Assembly (NCBI RefSeq): GCF_019130065.1
Contig: NZ_JAHSPG010000008.1
Span: forward strand, 1-64,000
Direction of reading: 5' to 3'
DNA from: Pinibacter aurantiacus
GTDB lineage: Bacteria; Bacteroidota; Bacteroidia; Chitinophagales; Chitinophagaceae
Length of the DNA: 64,000 nucleotides
The notes under the pieces: generated by a model
Database searches by the model: none
What the model saw: only the letters and a program-made list of their open reading frames with translations
Told to the model about the DNA's origin: nothing
Position numbers and translations under genes: made by a program
In this document: in pieces, positions 34,336 to 42,409 of the stretch
Numbering within the stretch: the stretch's first letter is position 1
Layout: every line of letters begins with the position of its first letter

Positions 34336-35709
34336 ATGAGACAAAACAATATTTTAAAACACGCGGTTTGCCTAAGTTTTCTATTGATAGCATTTGGCTG
34401 CGCTGCTACTTTTGCGCAAAAGAAACAAAAGGAAAATACGACCGGCGTTTTTGATCCAACAAAAAGACCAAAGAATTTATCAGACTCAGCACTGCTTGAT
34501 CTCGTGCAAAAACAAACGTTTCGGTATTTCTGGGACTTTGGTCATCCGGTGAGTGGCCTTGCAAGAGAACGCAGCAATCGTTCTTATGATTATGGTGATG
34601 AAGTGGTAACAACCGGCGGAAGCGGCTTTGGCATCATGTCAATCATCGTCGCCGCAAATCGCAAATGGATCACACGCGAACAAGCGGCGGAGCGAATGAA
34701 CAAGATCGTAAAATTTTTGTGGAAAGCAGATGCCTATCACGGCGTGTTCCCGCACTGGCTGGATGGGGCAACAGGTAAAACAATACGTTTTGGAAGAAAA
34801 GATGACGGAGCTGATTTAGTTGAAACCTCTTTCCTTTTTGAAGGACTTTTGTGCGCACGTCAATATTTCGACAAAGACAATCAAACAGAACGTGAGATCC
34901 GCGACCGCATCAACTGGATGTGGAGCGAAATAGAATGGAACTGGTTCACCCGCGAAGGACAGGATGTGCTTTACTGGCATTGGAGCCCAAACAATGGCTG
35001 GGTAATGAATTTTCCTTTACGTGGTTTTAATGAATGCATGGTCGTTTATGTATTGGCTGCTTCTTCAGATCGTTATCCGGTAACATCCGCCGTGTATGAT
35101 CGTGGATGGGCACAAAGTGATTTCTTTAAGAACGGCAAGGAATTTTACGGCATCAAGTTGCCACTTGGGTTTGATTACGGCGGCCCTTTGTTCTTTTCGC
35201 ATTATTCATTTGTGGGCCTCGATCCTCGCGGATTGAAAGATAAATATGCAGACTACTGGGAGCAAAATAGAAATCACACTTTGATCAATCGCGAACACTG
35301 CGTGCGCAATCCAAATAGTTTCAAAGGTTACGGTGCTAACTGCTGGGGACTGACCGCCAGCGACACATATAATGGTTACGACGCAAGCTCGCCAACAAAC
35401 GATCACGGTACCATTGCACCAACCGCAGCGCTTTCCGCATTTCCATACACACCGGAATATTCCATGCAGGCATTAAAACATTTCTATTATGACCTTGGCG
35501 ACAAAATATGGAGCGAGTACGGTTTTGTAGATGCATTTAACGAAAGTGAAAGTTGGTATGCAACATCGCACCTTGCCATCGATCAAGGGCCTATCATTGT
35601 AATGATAGAAAACTACAGATCCGGCTTACTATGGAAACTGTTCATGAGCTGCCCCGAAATACAACGAGGGTTGAAGAAGCTGGGCATCGAAACCCCCGCG
35701 GTGAAATAA
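34336..35709 (+). CDS. GH144-type glucanase, second copy
   Basis: A 457-residue paralogue of the preceding enzyme with the same block order (LLDLVQKQTFRYFWDFGHPV, FPHWLDGATGK, DLVETSFLFEGLL, VLYWHWSPNNGW, CWGLTASD, AIDQGPIIVMIENYRSGLLW) but no Ig-like domain. The signal MRQNNILKHAVCLSFLLIAFGCAATFAQ could be cleaved after TFA or processed as a lipoprotein at Cys 22; I cannot decide. It arose by tandem duplication. The two may split labour between cell surface and periplasm. Confidence 0.88.
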   Translation: MRQNNILKHAVCLSFLLIAFGCAATFAQKKQKENTTGVFDPTKRPKNLSDSALLDLVQKQTFRYFWDFGHPVSGLARERSNRSYDYGDEVVTTGGSGFGIMSIIVAANRKWITREQAAERMNKIVKFLWKADAYHGVFPHWLDGATGKTIRFGRKDDGADLVETSFLFEGLLCARQYFDKDNQTEREIRDRINWMWSEIEWNWFTREGQDVLYWHWSPNNGWVMNFPLRGFNECMVVYVLAASSDRYPVTSAVYDRGWAQSDFFKNGKEFYGIKLPLGFDYGGPLFFSHYSFVGLDPRGLKDKYADYWEQNRNHTLINREHCVRNPNSFKGYGANCWGLTASDTYNGYDASSPTNDHGTIAPTAALSAFPYTPEYSMQALKHFYYDLGDKIWSEYGFVDAFNESESWYATSHLAIDQGPIIVMIENYRSGLLWKLFMSCPEIQRGLKKLGIETPAVK

Positions 35710-35949
35710 TTTGAAAATTTGGTGATTTGAAAATTTGAAAATGCCGTAGGGGCGAATCGCATTCGCCCTGATGAAAATTCAAAATAATTTGACTACCTAT
35801 TTCGAAACAACACAGAAAAACCGTGTAAATCAGTATAATCCGTGTCATCAGTGTGCCCACTGCCCTACGTCAATTCAACGTCAAAGCGTAAATCCGCGCG
35901 ATCCAAATATCAATTTCAATAACTTAGCGAACTACCAAAAGACAGCACA
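35710..35949. repeat. Repeat cluster: TTTGAAAATTTG, family J hairpin and family I words
   Basis: It contains ATTTGAAAATTTG repeats (35711-35740), the J unit at 35746-35769 (GGGCGAAT-CGC-ATTCGCCC) and family I wording AATCCGTGTCATCAGTGTGCC (about 35837-35857). J recurs at 54746-54769 with one change. I see no gene. Confidence 0.6.
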
Positions 35950-36609
35950 ATGAAAAAAACAGCAGCTCTAGTCACGGCGTTTTTATTTTGCACAATAAGT
36001 TTGTTTGCCCAACAAAAGCCTTTCTGGAACGACATACAGGCATTTAAAAAACAAGACAGCATAAATCCACCACCACAACAGGCCATTCTGTTAATCGGCA
36101 GCTCCTCCTTTACTAAATGGCACGACGTTCAAAATTATTTTCCCAACTACACCATCGTCAATCGCGCCTTTGGCGGCAGCACATTGCCGGATGTAATAGG
36201 CTACGTAAACGACATCGTTTTCCCGTATCATCCGAAACAAGTGGTCGTGTTTTGCGGAGACAATGACCTTGCATCTTCAGATACCATTACAGCTTCAACG
36301 GTAATTAACAGATTCAAAAACCTGTTTCAAATAATTCGTGCACAATTGCCAAATACTTCAATCGTATACGTTTCCATCAAGCCAAGCCCGAGCAGACAAA
36401 AGCTAATGCCTAAACAACAGGAAGCGAATAACGAGATTAAGAAGTTTTTGAAAAAGCAAGGAAACACAGCATTCGTTGATGTGTATCATAAAATGCTCAA
36501 TACAGATGGCAGCATCATGAGCGACATTTTTTTAGAAGATCAGCTGCACATGAATGCAAAGGGTTACACCATTTGGCAGAAAGAAATACAACCGGTGTTA
36601 AAAAAATAA
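35950..36609 (+). CDS. SGNH/GDSL-like hydrolase of the PUL
   Basis: A 219-residue exported enzyme (signal MKKTAALVTAFLFCTISLFA). It shows the SGNH blocks: LLIGSSSFTKW (block I serine), NRAFGGSTLPDV (glycine block), VVFCGDNDLAS (asparagine block) and FLEDQLHMNAKGY (Asp-x-x-His). The catalytic residues look intact. It is likely a periplasmic esterase removing acyl groups. Within a beta-1,2-glucan locus it might remove succinyl or similar substituents from bacterial cyclic or periplasmic glucans; this substrate is inference. Confidence 0.85.
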   Translation: MKKTAALVTAFLFCTISLFAQQKPFWNDIQAFKKQDSINPPPQQAILLIGSSSFTKWHDVQNYFPNYTIVNRAFGGSTLPDVIGYVNDIVFPYHPKQVVVFCGDNDLASSDTITASTVINRFKNLFQIIRAQLPNTSIVYVSIKPSPSRQKLMPKQQEANNEIKKFLKKQGNTAFVDVYHKMLNTDGSIMSDIFLEDQLHMNAKGYTIWQKEIQPVLKK

Positions 36610-36616
36610 TGAATTC

Positions 36617-36751
36617 GTAGAGACGGATGATAATCCGTCTCCGACATAGATAAACGATAATCCGTCTCCGAAATAGACGGATTATAATCCGTTTCTACCA
36701 TAGATGAACGATAATCCGTCTCCGACATAGACGGATAACTATCCGTCTGTA
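36617..36751. repeat. Clustered repeats of family H (GATAATCCGTCT words)
   Basis: Five related words, GATAATCCGTCT or close variants, alternate with spacers CCGACATAGA and with inverted AGACGGAT words, so several hairpins can form. The cluster starts GTAGAGACGGATGATAATCC, eight bases past the SGNH stop. Same layout as 63809-63885. Confidence 0.75.
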
Positions 36752-36771
36752 CACAATAAATATCACACAAG

Positions 36772-39060
36772 ATGAAGAAACTTTTGATGATTGGTGCCTG
36801 TTCAATTGCATTGCACATTTCACAGGCTCAAACAAAAACAAATACGCAGGATGCAAAGATGAATGCATTCGTAAGCAGTCTCATGCAAAAAATGACTGTA
36901 GAAGAAAAGATTGGACAGCTAAATCTTGTAACGCCTGGTGGAACGGTTACCGGTTCCGTTGTGAGCAAAGATGTAGATAGTAAGATCCGCAATGGACAGG
37001 TAGGATCATTGTTTGGAATCACAGGTCCGGATAAAATTAGAAAGGCCCAGGAAATAGCCGTCAACAATTCAAGGCTTCACATCCCGCTCATCTTTGGTCT
37101 CGATGTTATTCACGGCCACAGAACCATTTTCCCCATTCCTCTTGGATTGTCCTGTTCCTGGAACATGGACATGATAGAAAAAAGTGCAGAAATTGCAGCC
37201 TCCGAAGCAACAGCCGACGGCCTGAGCTGGGTATATTCCCCAATGGTAGACATCGCCCGCGACCCACGCTGGGGCCGCGTATCCGAAGGCTCCGGTGAAG
37301 ATACATACCTTGGTTGCCAGGTGGCAAAAGCAATGGTGAAAGGATACCAGGGCAGCAGCTATTCAGACCCTACAAAAGTGATGGCTTGCGTAAAGCACTT
37401 TGCATTATACGGAGCCGCAGAAGCCGGTCGTGACTACAACACAACCGACATGAGCCGCATCAAAATGTATGAATACTATTTACCTCCTTACAAAGCAGCA
37501 GTGGATGCAGGTGTGGGAAGCGTCATGTCATCCTTCAATGAAGTAGACGGCGTTCCTGCTACCGCAAATAAATGGTTGATGACGGATCTGTTGCGCAAGC
37601 AATGGGGCTTCAAGGGTTTTGTGGTGACTGACTACACGGCCATCAACGAGATGATAGATCACGGTTTGGGCGACTTGCAACGCGTATCTGCAGAAGCATT
37701 GAAAGCCGGCATCGATATGGACATGGTGGGAGAAGGATTTTTAACTACCCTTCAAAAATCTTTGAAAGAAGGAAAAGTAACAGTAGCGCAAATCAACGCA
37801 GCATGTAAACGGGTGTTAGAAGCAAAATACAAACTCGGCTTGTTTGATGATCCATACCGGTACTGCAATGAACAAAGATTCAACAACGCTATTCTTACAG
37901 ACGCCAACCGCGCAGCTGCACGTGAGTTCGCGGCAAAATCAATGGTTTTGCTGAAAAACAACAACAACGTTTTGCCATTGCAAAAAGGAAAGACCATCGC
38001 ATTGGTAGGGCCGTTGGCAGATAATAAACGCAACATGCTCGGCACCTGGAGCGTTTCCGGCGATCCTGAAAAAAGCATAACCGTTTTGCAAGGTTTAAAA
38101 AATGTTGCCGGAAGCGATGCAAACATTATTTATGCAAGAGGCTGCAATATTTCTGACGATACAGCATTTGCAAAAAAGGTAAATGCATTTGGAAAAGAAA
38201 TAGAAATCGATACCCGCTCCCCTCAGCAAATGATAGACGAAGCTGTAGTGGCAGCCAGCAAAGCAGATGTGATTGTGGCAGTGCTGGGCGAAGCAGCAGA
38301 CATGACCGGCGAATCATCCAGTATGTCTGACATTGGCTTACAAAAAAGCCAAAAAGCCTTGCTGGATGAATTGAAAAGAACAGGAAAGCCAATCGTAATA
38401 GTTCTATTGAATGGAAGACCGATGACATTAACATGGGAAGATCAAAATGCGGATGCAATTCTTGATGCATGGTTCTCCGGAACTGAAGCCGGTAACGCCA
38501 TTGCAGATGTATTGTTCGGCAACTACAACCCTTCCGGTAAATTGACAATGAGTTTTCCAAGAAACGTTGGACAAATTCCTATTTACTACAATCACAAAAA
38601 CACCGGACGTCCATACAGTGGAGTAGGCGCAGGTAAATTCAGATCGAATTATCTCGACGTATCAAATGATCCGCTGTATCCTTTTGGATTTGGATTGAGT
38701 TATACTTCGTTTACATACAGCAATGTCACTGTTAGTTCACCTACTATCAAACAAGGCCAGAAAATAACTGCTTCAGTAACAGTAACCAATAGTGGAAAAT
38801 TTGATGGAACAGAAACTGTGCAGTTGTACATCCGCGACCTGGTAGGAACAGTGACAAGACCTGTTAAAGAATTGAAAGGCTACCAACAAATAACATTGAA
38901 AGCCGGCGAATCAAGAAAAGTTGACTTCACCATCAGTGTAGATGATCTTAAATTCTACAACACCGATTTAAAACGGGTTGCAGAACCCGGCGACTTCAAA
39001 GTCTTCATCGGTACCAATAGCCGCGACGTGAAAGAAGCAGACTTCAAACTCGTGCAGTAA
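36772..39060 (+). CDS. bglX: GH3 beta-glucosidase (BglX type)
   Basis: A 762-residue glycoside hydrolase family 3 enzyme with signal MKKLLMIGACSIALHISQAQ. The N-terminal TIM barrel contains GLDVIHGHRTIFPIPLGL, KHFALYGAAEAGRDYN and the nucleophile region GFVVTDYTAINEM. The alpha/beta sandwich domain has LVGPLADNKRNMLGTW and LGEAADMTGESSS. A C-terminal Fn3-like domain begins near FTYSNVTVSSP. It is expected to release glucose from oligosaccharides in the periplasm. In beta-1,2-glucan loci of Bacteroidota a GH3 enzyme of this kind degrades sophorose-type oligomers. Confidence 0.93.
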   Translation: MKKLLMIGACSIALHISQAQTKTNTQDAKMNAFVSSLMQKMTVEEKIGQLNLVTPGGTVTGSVVSKDVDSKIRNGQVGSLFGITGPDKIRKAQEIAVNNSRLHIPLIFGLDVIHGHRTIFPIPLGLSCSWNMDMIEKSAEIAASEATADGLSWVYSPMVDIARDPRWGRVSEGSGEDTYLGCQVAKAMVKGYQGSSYSDPTKVMACVKHFALYGAAEAGRDYNTTDMSRIKMYEYYLPPYKAAVDAGVGSVMSSFNEVDGVPATANKWLMTDLLRKQWGFKGFVVTDYTAINEMIDHGLGDLQRVSAEALKAGIDMDMVGEGFLTTLQKSLKEGKVTVAQINAACKRVLEAKYKLGLFDDPYRYCNEQRFNNAILTDANRAAAREFAAKSMVLLKNNNNVLPLQKGKTIALVGPLADNKRNMLGTWSVSGDPEKSITVLQGLKNVAGSDANIIYARGCNISDDTAFAKKVNAFGKEIEIDTRSPQQMIDEAVVAASKADVIVAVLGEAADMTGESSSMSDIGLQKSQKALLDELKRTGKPIVIVLLNGRPMTLTWEDQNADAILDAWFSGTEAGNAIADVLFGNYNPSGKLTMSFPRNVGQIPIYYNHKNTGRPYSGVGAGKFRSNYLDVSNDPLYPFGFGLSYTSFTYSNVTVSSPTIKQGQKITASVTVTNSGKFDGTETVQLYIRDLVGTVTRPVKELKGYQQITLKAGESRKVDFTISVDDLKFYNTDLKRVAEPGDFKVFIGTNSRDVKEADFKLVQ

Positions 39061-39302
39061 GTGGGCACACGGATGACACGGATTGGATGGATTTACACAG
39101 ATTTTTAGTAATTGAATGACTGGATAATTGAGTAGTCGAGGTTAAAGAACTTTGTCAAACATAAGAGTTCAGTTATTCAGTCATTCAGTTATTCAATTAT
39201 TTAAAAAATCAGTGCAAATCTGTTAAATCAGCGTCATCTGCGTGCAAACAAAAAGATCAGTTTAAATCCCTCTAATCCGTGTCATCTGTGTGCCTATCTT
39301 TG
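39061..39302. repeat. Repeat cluster of families I and E
   Basis: Family I words (GGGCACACGGATGACACGGA at 39062-39081; CTAATCCGTGTCATCTGTGT near 39271-39292) flank a family E inverted repeat (39110-39201, AATTGAATGAC and CAGTTATTCAATTATT). The left and right I words are inverted relative to each other, so the whole gap is one nested palindrome. No gene is seen. Confidence 0.65.
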
Positions 39303-39319
39303 CCCGCAAACAGCACGGC

Positions 39320-39940
39320 ATGGCAATCAAAAACATCATCTTCGATCTCGGCGGGGTATTATTGAATCTCGATTTTGGTAAAACAGCAAAAGCCTTCCAG
39401 GACCTTGGCGTCAACAATTTCAACGATTATTTTACGCAAACCCATGCCAATCCTTTATTCAAAACATTGGAAACAGGTGATGTGCCAAGTGAAGTTTTCT
39501 ACGATGAATTCAGAGCCACCACAGGATTGCGCGTAACCAACGAAGCCATTGCCGGAGCGTGGAATGCCATGTTGCTCGATTTTCCAAAAGAAAGAATTGA
39601 GCTGCTACAGGAACTAAAAAAGAAGTACAGATTATTTTTATTTAGCAATACAAATGCTATTCACTACGATTCCTTCCAGGAAACATTCGTAAAAGAGTTC
39701 GCCCATCAATTTGATTCACTTTTTGAAAAAGCATATTACTCTCACATTATTGGCCACAGAAAGCCCAACGTATCAGCATTTGAATACCTTCTCATTGATG
39801 CAGGAATTACCGCTGAAGAAAGCGTCTTTATTGATGACACACTGCCAAATGTAGAAGCAGCAAGAAAAGCAGGTATAGATGGCTGGCATTTGCAGGCTCC
39901 CGAAACAGTGGTTGAACTGGTGGAAAGATATAAACTGTAG
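39320..39940 (+). CDS. HAD family hydrolase (subfamily IA)
   Basis: A 206-residue phosphatase-like protein. Motif I is FDLGGVLLN: the first Asp is in place but the usual second Asp is replaced by glycine, as in many HAD-IA/YihX-like phosphatases. Motif II is FLFSNTNAIH, motif III HRKPNVSAFEYL and motif IV VFIDDTLPNVEAA. It resembles YihX-type sugar-phosphate phosphatases. The ATG at 39320 is chosen because the sequence before it is intergenic repeat. The stop codon lies within a palindrome shared with the convergent DUF4834 gene. Confidence 0.88.
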   Translation: MAIKNIIFDLGGVLLNLDFGKTAKAFQDLGVNNFNDYFTQTHANPLFKTLETGDVPSEVFYDEFRATTGLRVTNEAIAGAWNAMLLDFPKERIELLQELKKKYRLFLFSNTNAIHYDSFQETFVKEFAHQFDSLFEKAYYSHIIGHRKPNVSAFEYLLIDAGITAEESVFIDDTLPNVEAARKAGIDGWHLQAPETVVELVERYKL

Positions 39941-39965
39941 AGACAAGGCATTGCCTTGTCTCTAC
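39937..39965. terminator. Palindrome holding the stop codons of two convergent genes
   Basis: GTAGAGACAAGGCA and TGCCTTGTCTCTAC are perfectly complementary with one base between. TAG on the plus strand (39938-39940) ends the HAD gene, and TAG on the minus strand (39962-39964) ends the DUF4834 gene. It is a family H unit and probably a two-way terminator. Confidence 0.85.
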
Positions 39966-40243
39966 TTCACTTCCTCAAAGTCAATATAATCTTCCTTGTC
40001 ACCACTTGGTTTGGAATGGCGCTCATTGACAGAAAATCCGGAATGGTTTTCTGAAGCTTGATTTCCGTTCGTCTGATTGTAATACTCGTTAAAACCGCCT
40101 CCCTGGCCGTTCATTTGCTCCTGCATTGTTCTGAATTGCTTGCGCACCGTCTGGGTAGTACGTGCTACAGGAATGATGAAATCAAAAACTAGTTTATATA
40201 GTATGTATAGGCCAATTGCCCAAAATATAAATTCGATAATCAT
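39962..40243 (-). CDS. DUF4834 family membrane protein, 93 aa
   Basis: A small protein with one N-terminal membrane segment (IIEFIFWAIGLYILYKLVFD), a basic juxtamembrane part (VRKQFRTMQEQM), a Gln/Asn-rich linker and the acidic C-terminal motif EDYIDFEEVK. This combination is the DUF4834 family found across Bacteroidota. Its function is not known. It is a single gene divergent from the rimP operon. Confidence 0.8.
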   Translation of the reverse strand: MIIEFIFWAIGLYILYKLVFDFIIPVARTTQTVRKQFRTMQEQMNGQGGGFNEYYNQTNGNQASENHSGFSVNERHSKPSGDKEDYIDFEEVK

Positions 40244-40308
40244 AATGTGTAAAGGTAAGATTCTCTCAAATTTCGCCTGTTAACGATTATGTAAAAGTAA
40301 TGCCATAA

Positions 40309-40395
40309 AGGCTGAATGCCAAACGCCAAACGCTTAACGCGGGTTGCAGCAAGCGTTCAGCGTTAAGCATTAGGCGTTCAGCCTTTAGCATTTAT
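40309..40395. repeat. Inverted repeat F (GCCAAACGCTTAACGC family), copy 1
   Basis: The arms AAGGCTGAATGCCAAACGCC and GGCGTTCAGCCTTT, with inner CGCTTAACGC / GCGTTAAGC, fold into a long hairpin. A second copy lies at 56007-56074. It ends just before the rimP promoter and insulates it from the divergent gene. Confidence 0.7.
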
Positions 40396-40401
40396 ATATT
40401 A

Positions 40402-40433
40402 TTTGGAATTAAGACTCTCCCTCCTTACATTTG
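40402..40433 (+). promoter_or_regulatory. Promoter of the rimP-nusA-infB operon
   Basis: TTTG (40402-40405), 20 bp, TACATTTG (40426-40433): an exact match to the Bacteroidota sigma-A consensus. Transcription should start near 40440, giving a leader of about 50 bases. Confidence 0.85.
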
Positions 40434-40454
40434 CATTCGGAAAAAGAATCAAAT

Positions 40455-40479
40455 GAAGGGAACGGACACCGTTCCCTTC
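40455..40479 (+). promoter_or_regulatory. Leader hairpin before rimP
   Basis: A perfect 11-bp stem GAAGGGAACGG / CCGTTCCCTTC with an ACA triloop is followed by a T-rich run 11 bases before the rimP start. It looks like an attenuator or a translation-blocking hairpin. A short frame beginning ATG at 40453 (MKGTDTVPFFFTVWQTKKN) crosses it and overlaps rimP out of frame. Confidence 0.6.
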
Positions 40480-40490
40480 TTCTTTACAGT

Positions 40491-40961
40491 ATGGCAAACG
40501 AAGAAAAATTAAATCCCATCACGCAGATGATGGAAGGACTGTTACAAGAGGATCCAAGCGTTTTTTTAGTGGAGGTGCGTATCAAACCAACCAATAACAT
40601 AAAAGTGTTTTTGGATGCAGATGCGGGCATTTCAATAGAAAGATGTGTGTTCTTCAATCGTAAATTGTACAAACTCATTGAAGAAGCAGCGCTTTTCCCA
40701 GAAGGCGATTTTTCCCTCGAAGTATCTTCACCCGGCCTTGATGAACCTTTGAAATTGCGTCGCCAGTATCAAAAAAACATTGGCAGACAGGTGGAAGTTA
40801 CTTTTAACGACGGAACAAAGCTGGAAGGTAAATTGCTGGCAGTGAATGAGAACGATCTGCTGTTGGAAGAAACCAAAGGAAAAAACAAGAAAAAAGAGCA
40901 GGTAATTCATGCTCTTGCATTTAACAACATTAAAACAACAAAAATTCAAGTAGTTTTTTAA
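40491..40961 (+). CDS. rimP: Ribosome maturation factor RimP
   Basis: A 156-residue protein with the RimP N-terminal domain (VEVRIKPTNNIKVFLDADAG, SIERCVFFNRKLY) and the hallmark FSLEVSSPGLDEPLKLRRQY, then an Sm-like C-terminal domain (VEVTFNDGTKLEGKLLAVNE). It assists 30S subunit assembly. The ATG at 40491 follows the leader hairpin and gives the family N-terminus. It is first in the conserved rimP-nusA-infB operon. Confidence 0.95.
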   Translation: MANEEKLNPITQMMEGLLQEDPSVFLVEVRIKPTNNIKVFLDADAGISIERCVFFNRKLYKLIEEAALFPEGDFSLEVSSPGLDEPLKLRRQYQKNIGRQVEVTFNDGTKLEGKLLAVNENDLLLEETKGKNKKKEQVIHALAFNNIKTTKIQVVF

Positions 40962-41005
40962 ATCGCTAATGGACTGACCATTAGGAAACTTAAATTTTCA
41001 AAGCT

Positions 41006-42253
41006 ATGGCAAGTATAAATTTAATTGAAGCGTTCCAGGATTTTAAAGATGCAGAGAGCATTGATCGTCCTACAATGATGAAAGTCGTTGAAGATGTATT
41101 CAAGACCCTTCTTCGTAAAAAATATGGCAGCGATGAGAACTTTGACGTAATTGTAAACGCTGACAAGGGTGACCTTGAAATTGTACGCCGCAGGATGATC
41201 ATGGAAGATGATGATGTGAATGATCCTAACGAAGAAGTTTCACACAGTTATGCCTTGAAAATATCTCCCGACTATGAAGTAGGTGAAGAGCTTTACGAAG
41301 AAGTGGAAATATTGGACTTCGGTCGTCGTGCTATCCTGGCCGCTAAACAAACACTTGCAAGCCGTATCGGTGATCTTAAGAAAAACGCACTGGTAAAAAA
41401 ATACAACGACAGAGTAGGCGAAATTATCAGCGCAGAAGTTTATCAGGTTTGGAAAAAAGAAATCTTGCTTTTGGATGAAGATGGCAGTGAGCTAATCCTT
41501 CCAAAAAGCGAACAAATACCGCAGGATTATTTCAAAAAAGGCGAAAATATCCGCGCAGTAGTAAAAAGAGTTGACCTTAAAAATAACACTCCGGTAATCA
41601 TACTTTCCCGCACCAGCCCATCATTTTTGGCTAAATTGCTGGAAATAGAAGTTCCCGAAATTTTTGATGGCCTGATTGTTATTAAGAAGATCGTACGCGA
41701 ACCAGGCGAGCGTGCAAAAGTAGCTGTAGAAAGCTATGATGACAGAATTGACCCTGTAGGCGCCTGCGTTGGTATGAAAGGTAGCCGTATCCACGGTATC
41801 GTAAGAGAATTAAAGAATGAAAACATAGATGTAATCAACTGGACAAGTAACCTGCAGTTGCTGGTACAGCGTTCCTTAACGCCTGCCAAGATAACTAACA
41901 TGGAAATTGACCAGGATAAAAATCAGGCAAACGTTTATTTAAAACCTGATCAGGTTTCTCTTGCAATCGGTCGTAAAGGTGTAAACATCAAGCTCGCACA
42001 GGAGTTGACAGGTTTGTCAATTGACGTGTACAGGGATAATGAAGGTGAAGTAGAAGAGTTTGATATCGACCTGAGCGAATTCTCTGATGAAATAGAAACT
42101 TGGATCATTGACGAGCTGAAACGCATAGGCTGTGATACCGCACGTAGCGTTTTAGACCTCACAGTAGATGAACTTGAAAGAAGAACTGACCTGGAAAGAG
42201 AAACTATTGAAGAAGTGAAGAAGGTTTTGGAATCAGAATTTGAAAAAGAATAA
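41006..42253 (+). CDS. nusA: Transcription termination/antitermination factor NusA
   Basis: A 415-residue NusA with an N-terminal RNAP-binding domain (about residues 1-135), an S1 domain (about 140-205, NDRVGEIISAEVYQVWKKEI) and KH1/KH2 domains (VGACVGMKGSRIHGIVREL; SLAIGRKGVNIKLAQELTG). The acidic C-terminus includes one short helix-hairpin-helix repeat (DELKRIGCDTARSVLDLTVD). The length is typical of Bacteroidota. It follows rimP by 44 bp. Confidence 0.97.
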   Translation: MASINLIEAFQDFKDAESIDRPTMMKVVEDVFKTLLRKKYGSDENFDVIVNADKGDLEIVRRRMIMEDDDVNDPNEEVSHSYALKISPDYEVGEELYEEVEILDFGRRAILAAKQTLASRIGDLKKNALVKKYNDRVGEIISAEVYQVWKKEILLLDEDGSELILPKSEQIPQDYFKKGENIRAVVKRVDLKNNTPVIILSRTSPSFLAKLLEIEVPEIFDGLIVIKKIVREPGERAKVAVESYDDRIDPVGACVGMKGSRIHGIVRELKNENIDVINWTSNLQLLVQRSLTPAKITNMEIDQDKNQANVYLKPDQVSLAIGRKGVNIKLAQELTGLSIDVYRDNEGEVEEFDIDLSEFSDEIETWIIDELKRIGCDTARSVLDLTVDELERRTDLERETIEEVKKVLESEFEKE

Positions 42254-42409
42254 TCATATGAAGATTTATTAAAACTTCTGTTTCTTTGCATTCTTAGATT
42301 CCTTCTGCATTAGTTCCGGGGAAATATTTTAATCAATATTCTACAACAAAAAAACGAACTTTACAAATTGTCAGCCAAAAAGTGCGGCAATGGACAATAA
42401 AAAATACGA

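Noticed and set aside
36617-36751. CRISPR-like spacing of repeated words
   Set aside because: The units are hairpin words with nearly constant spacers; no variable spacers and no cas genes are present.
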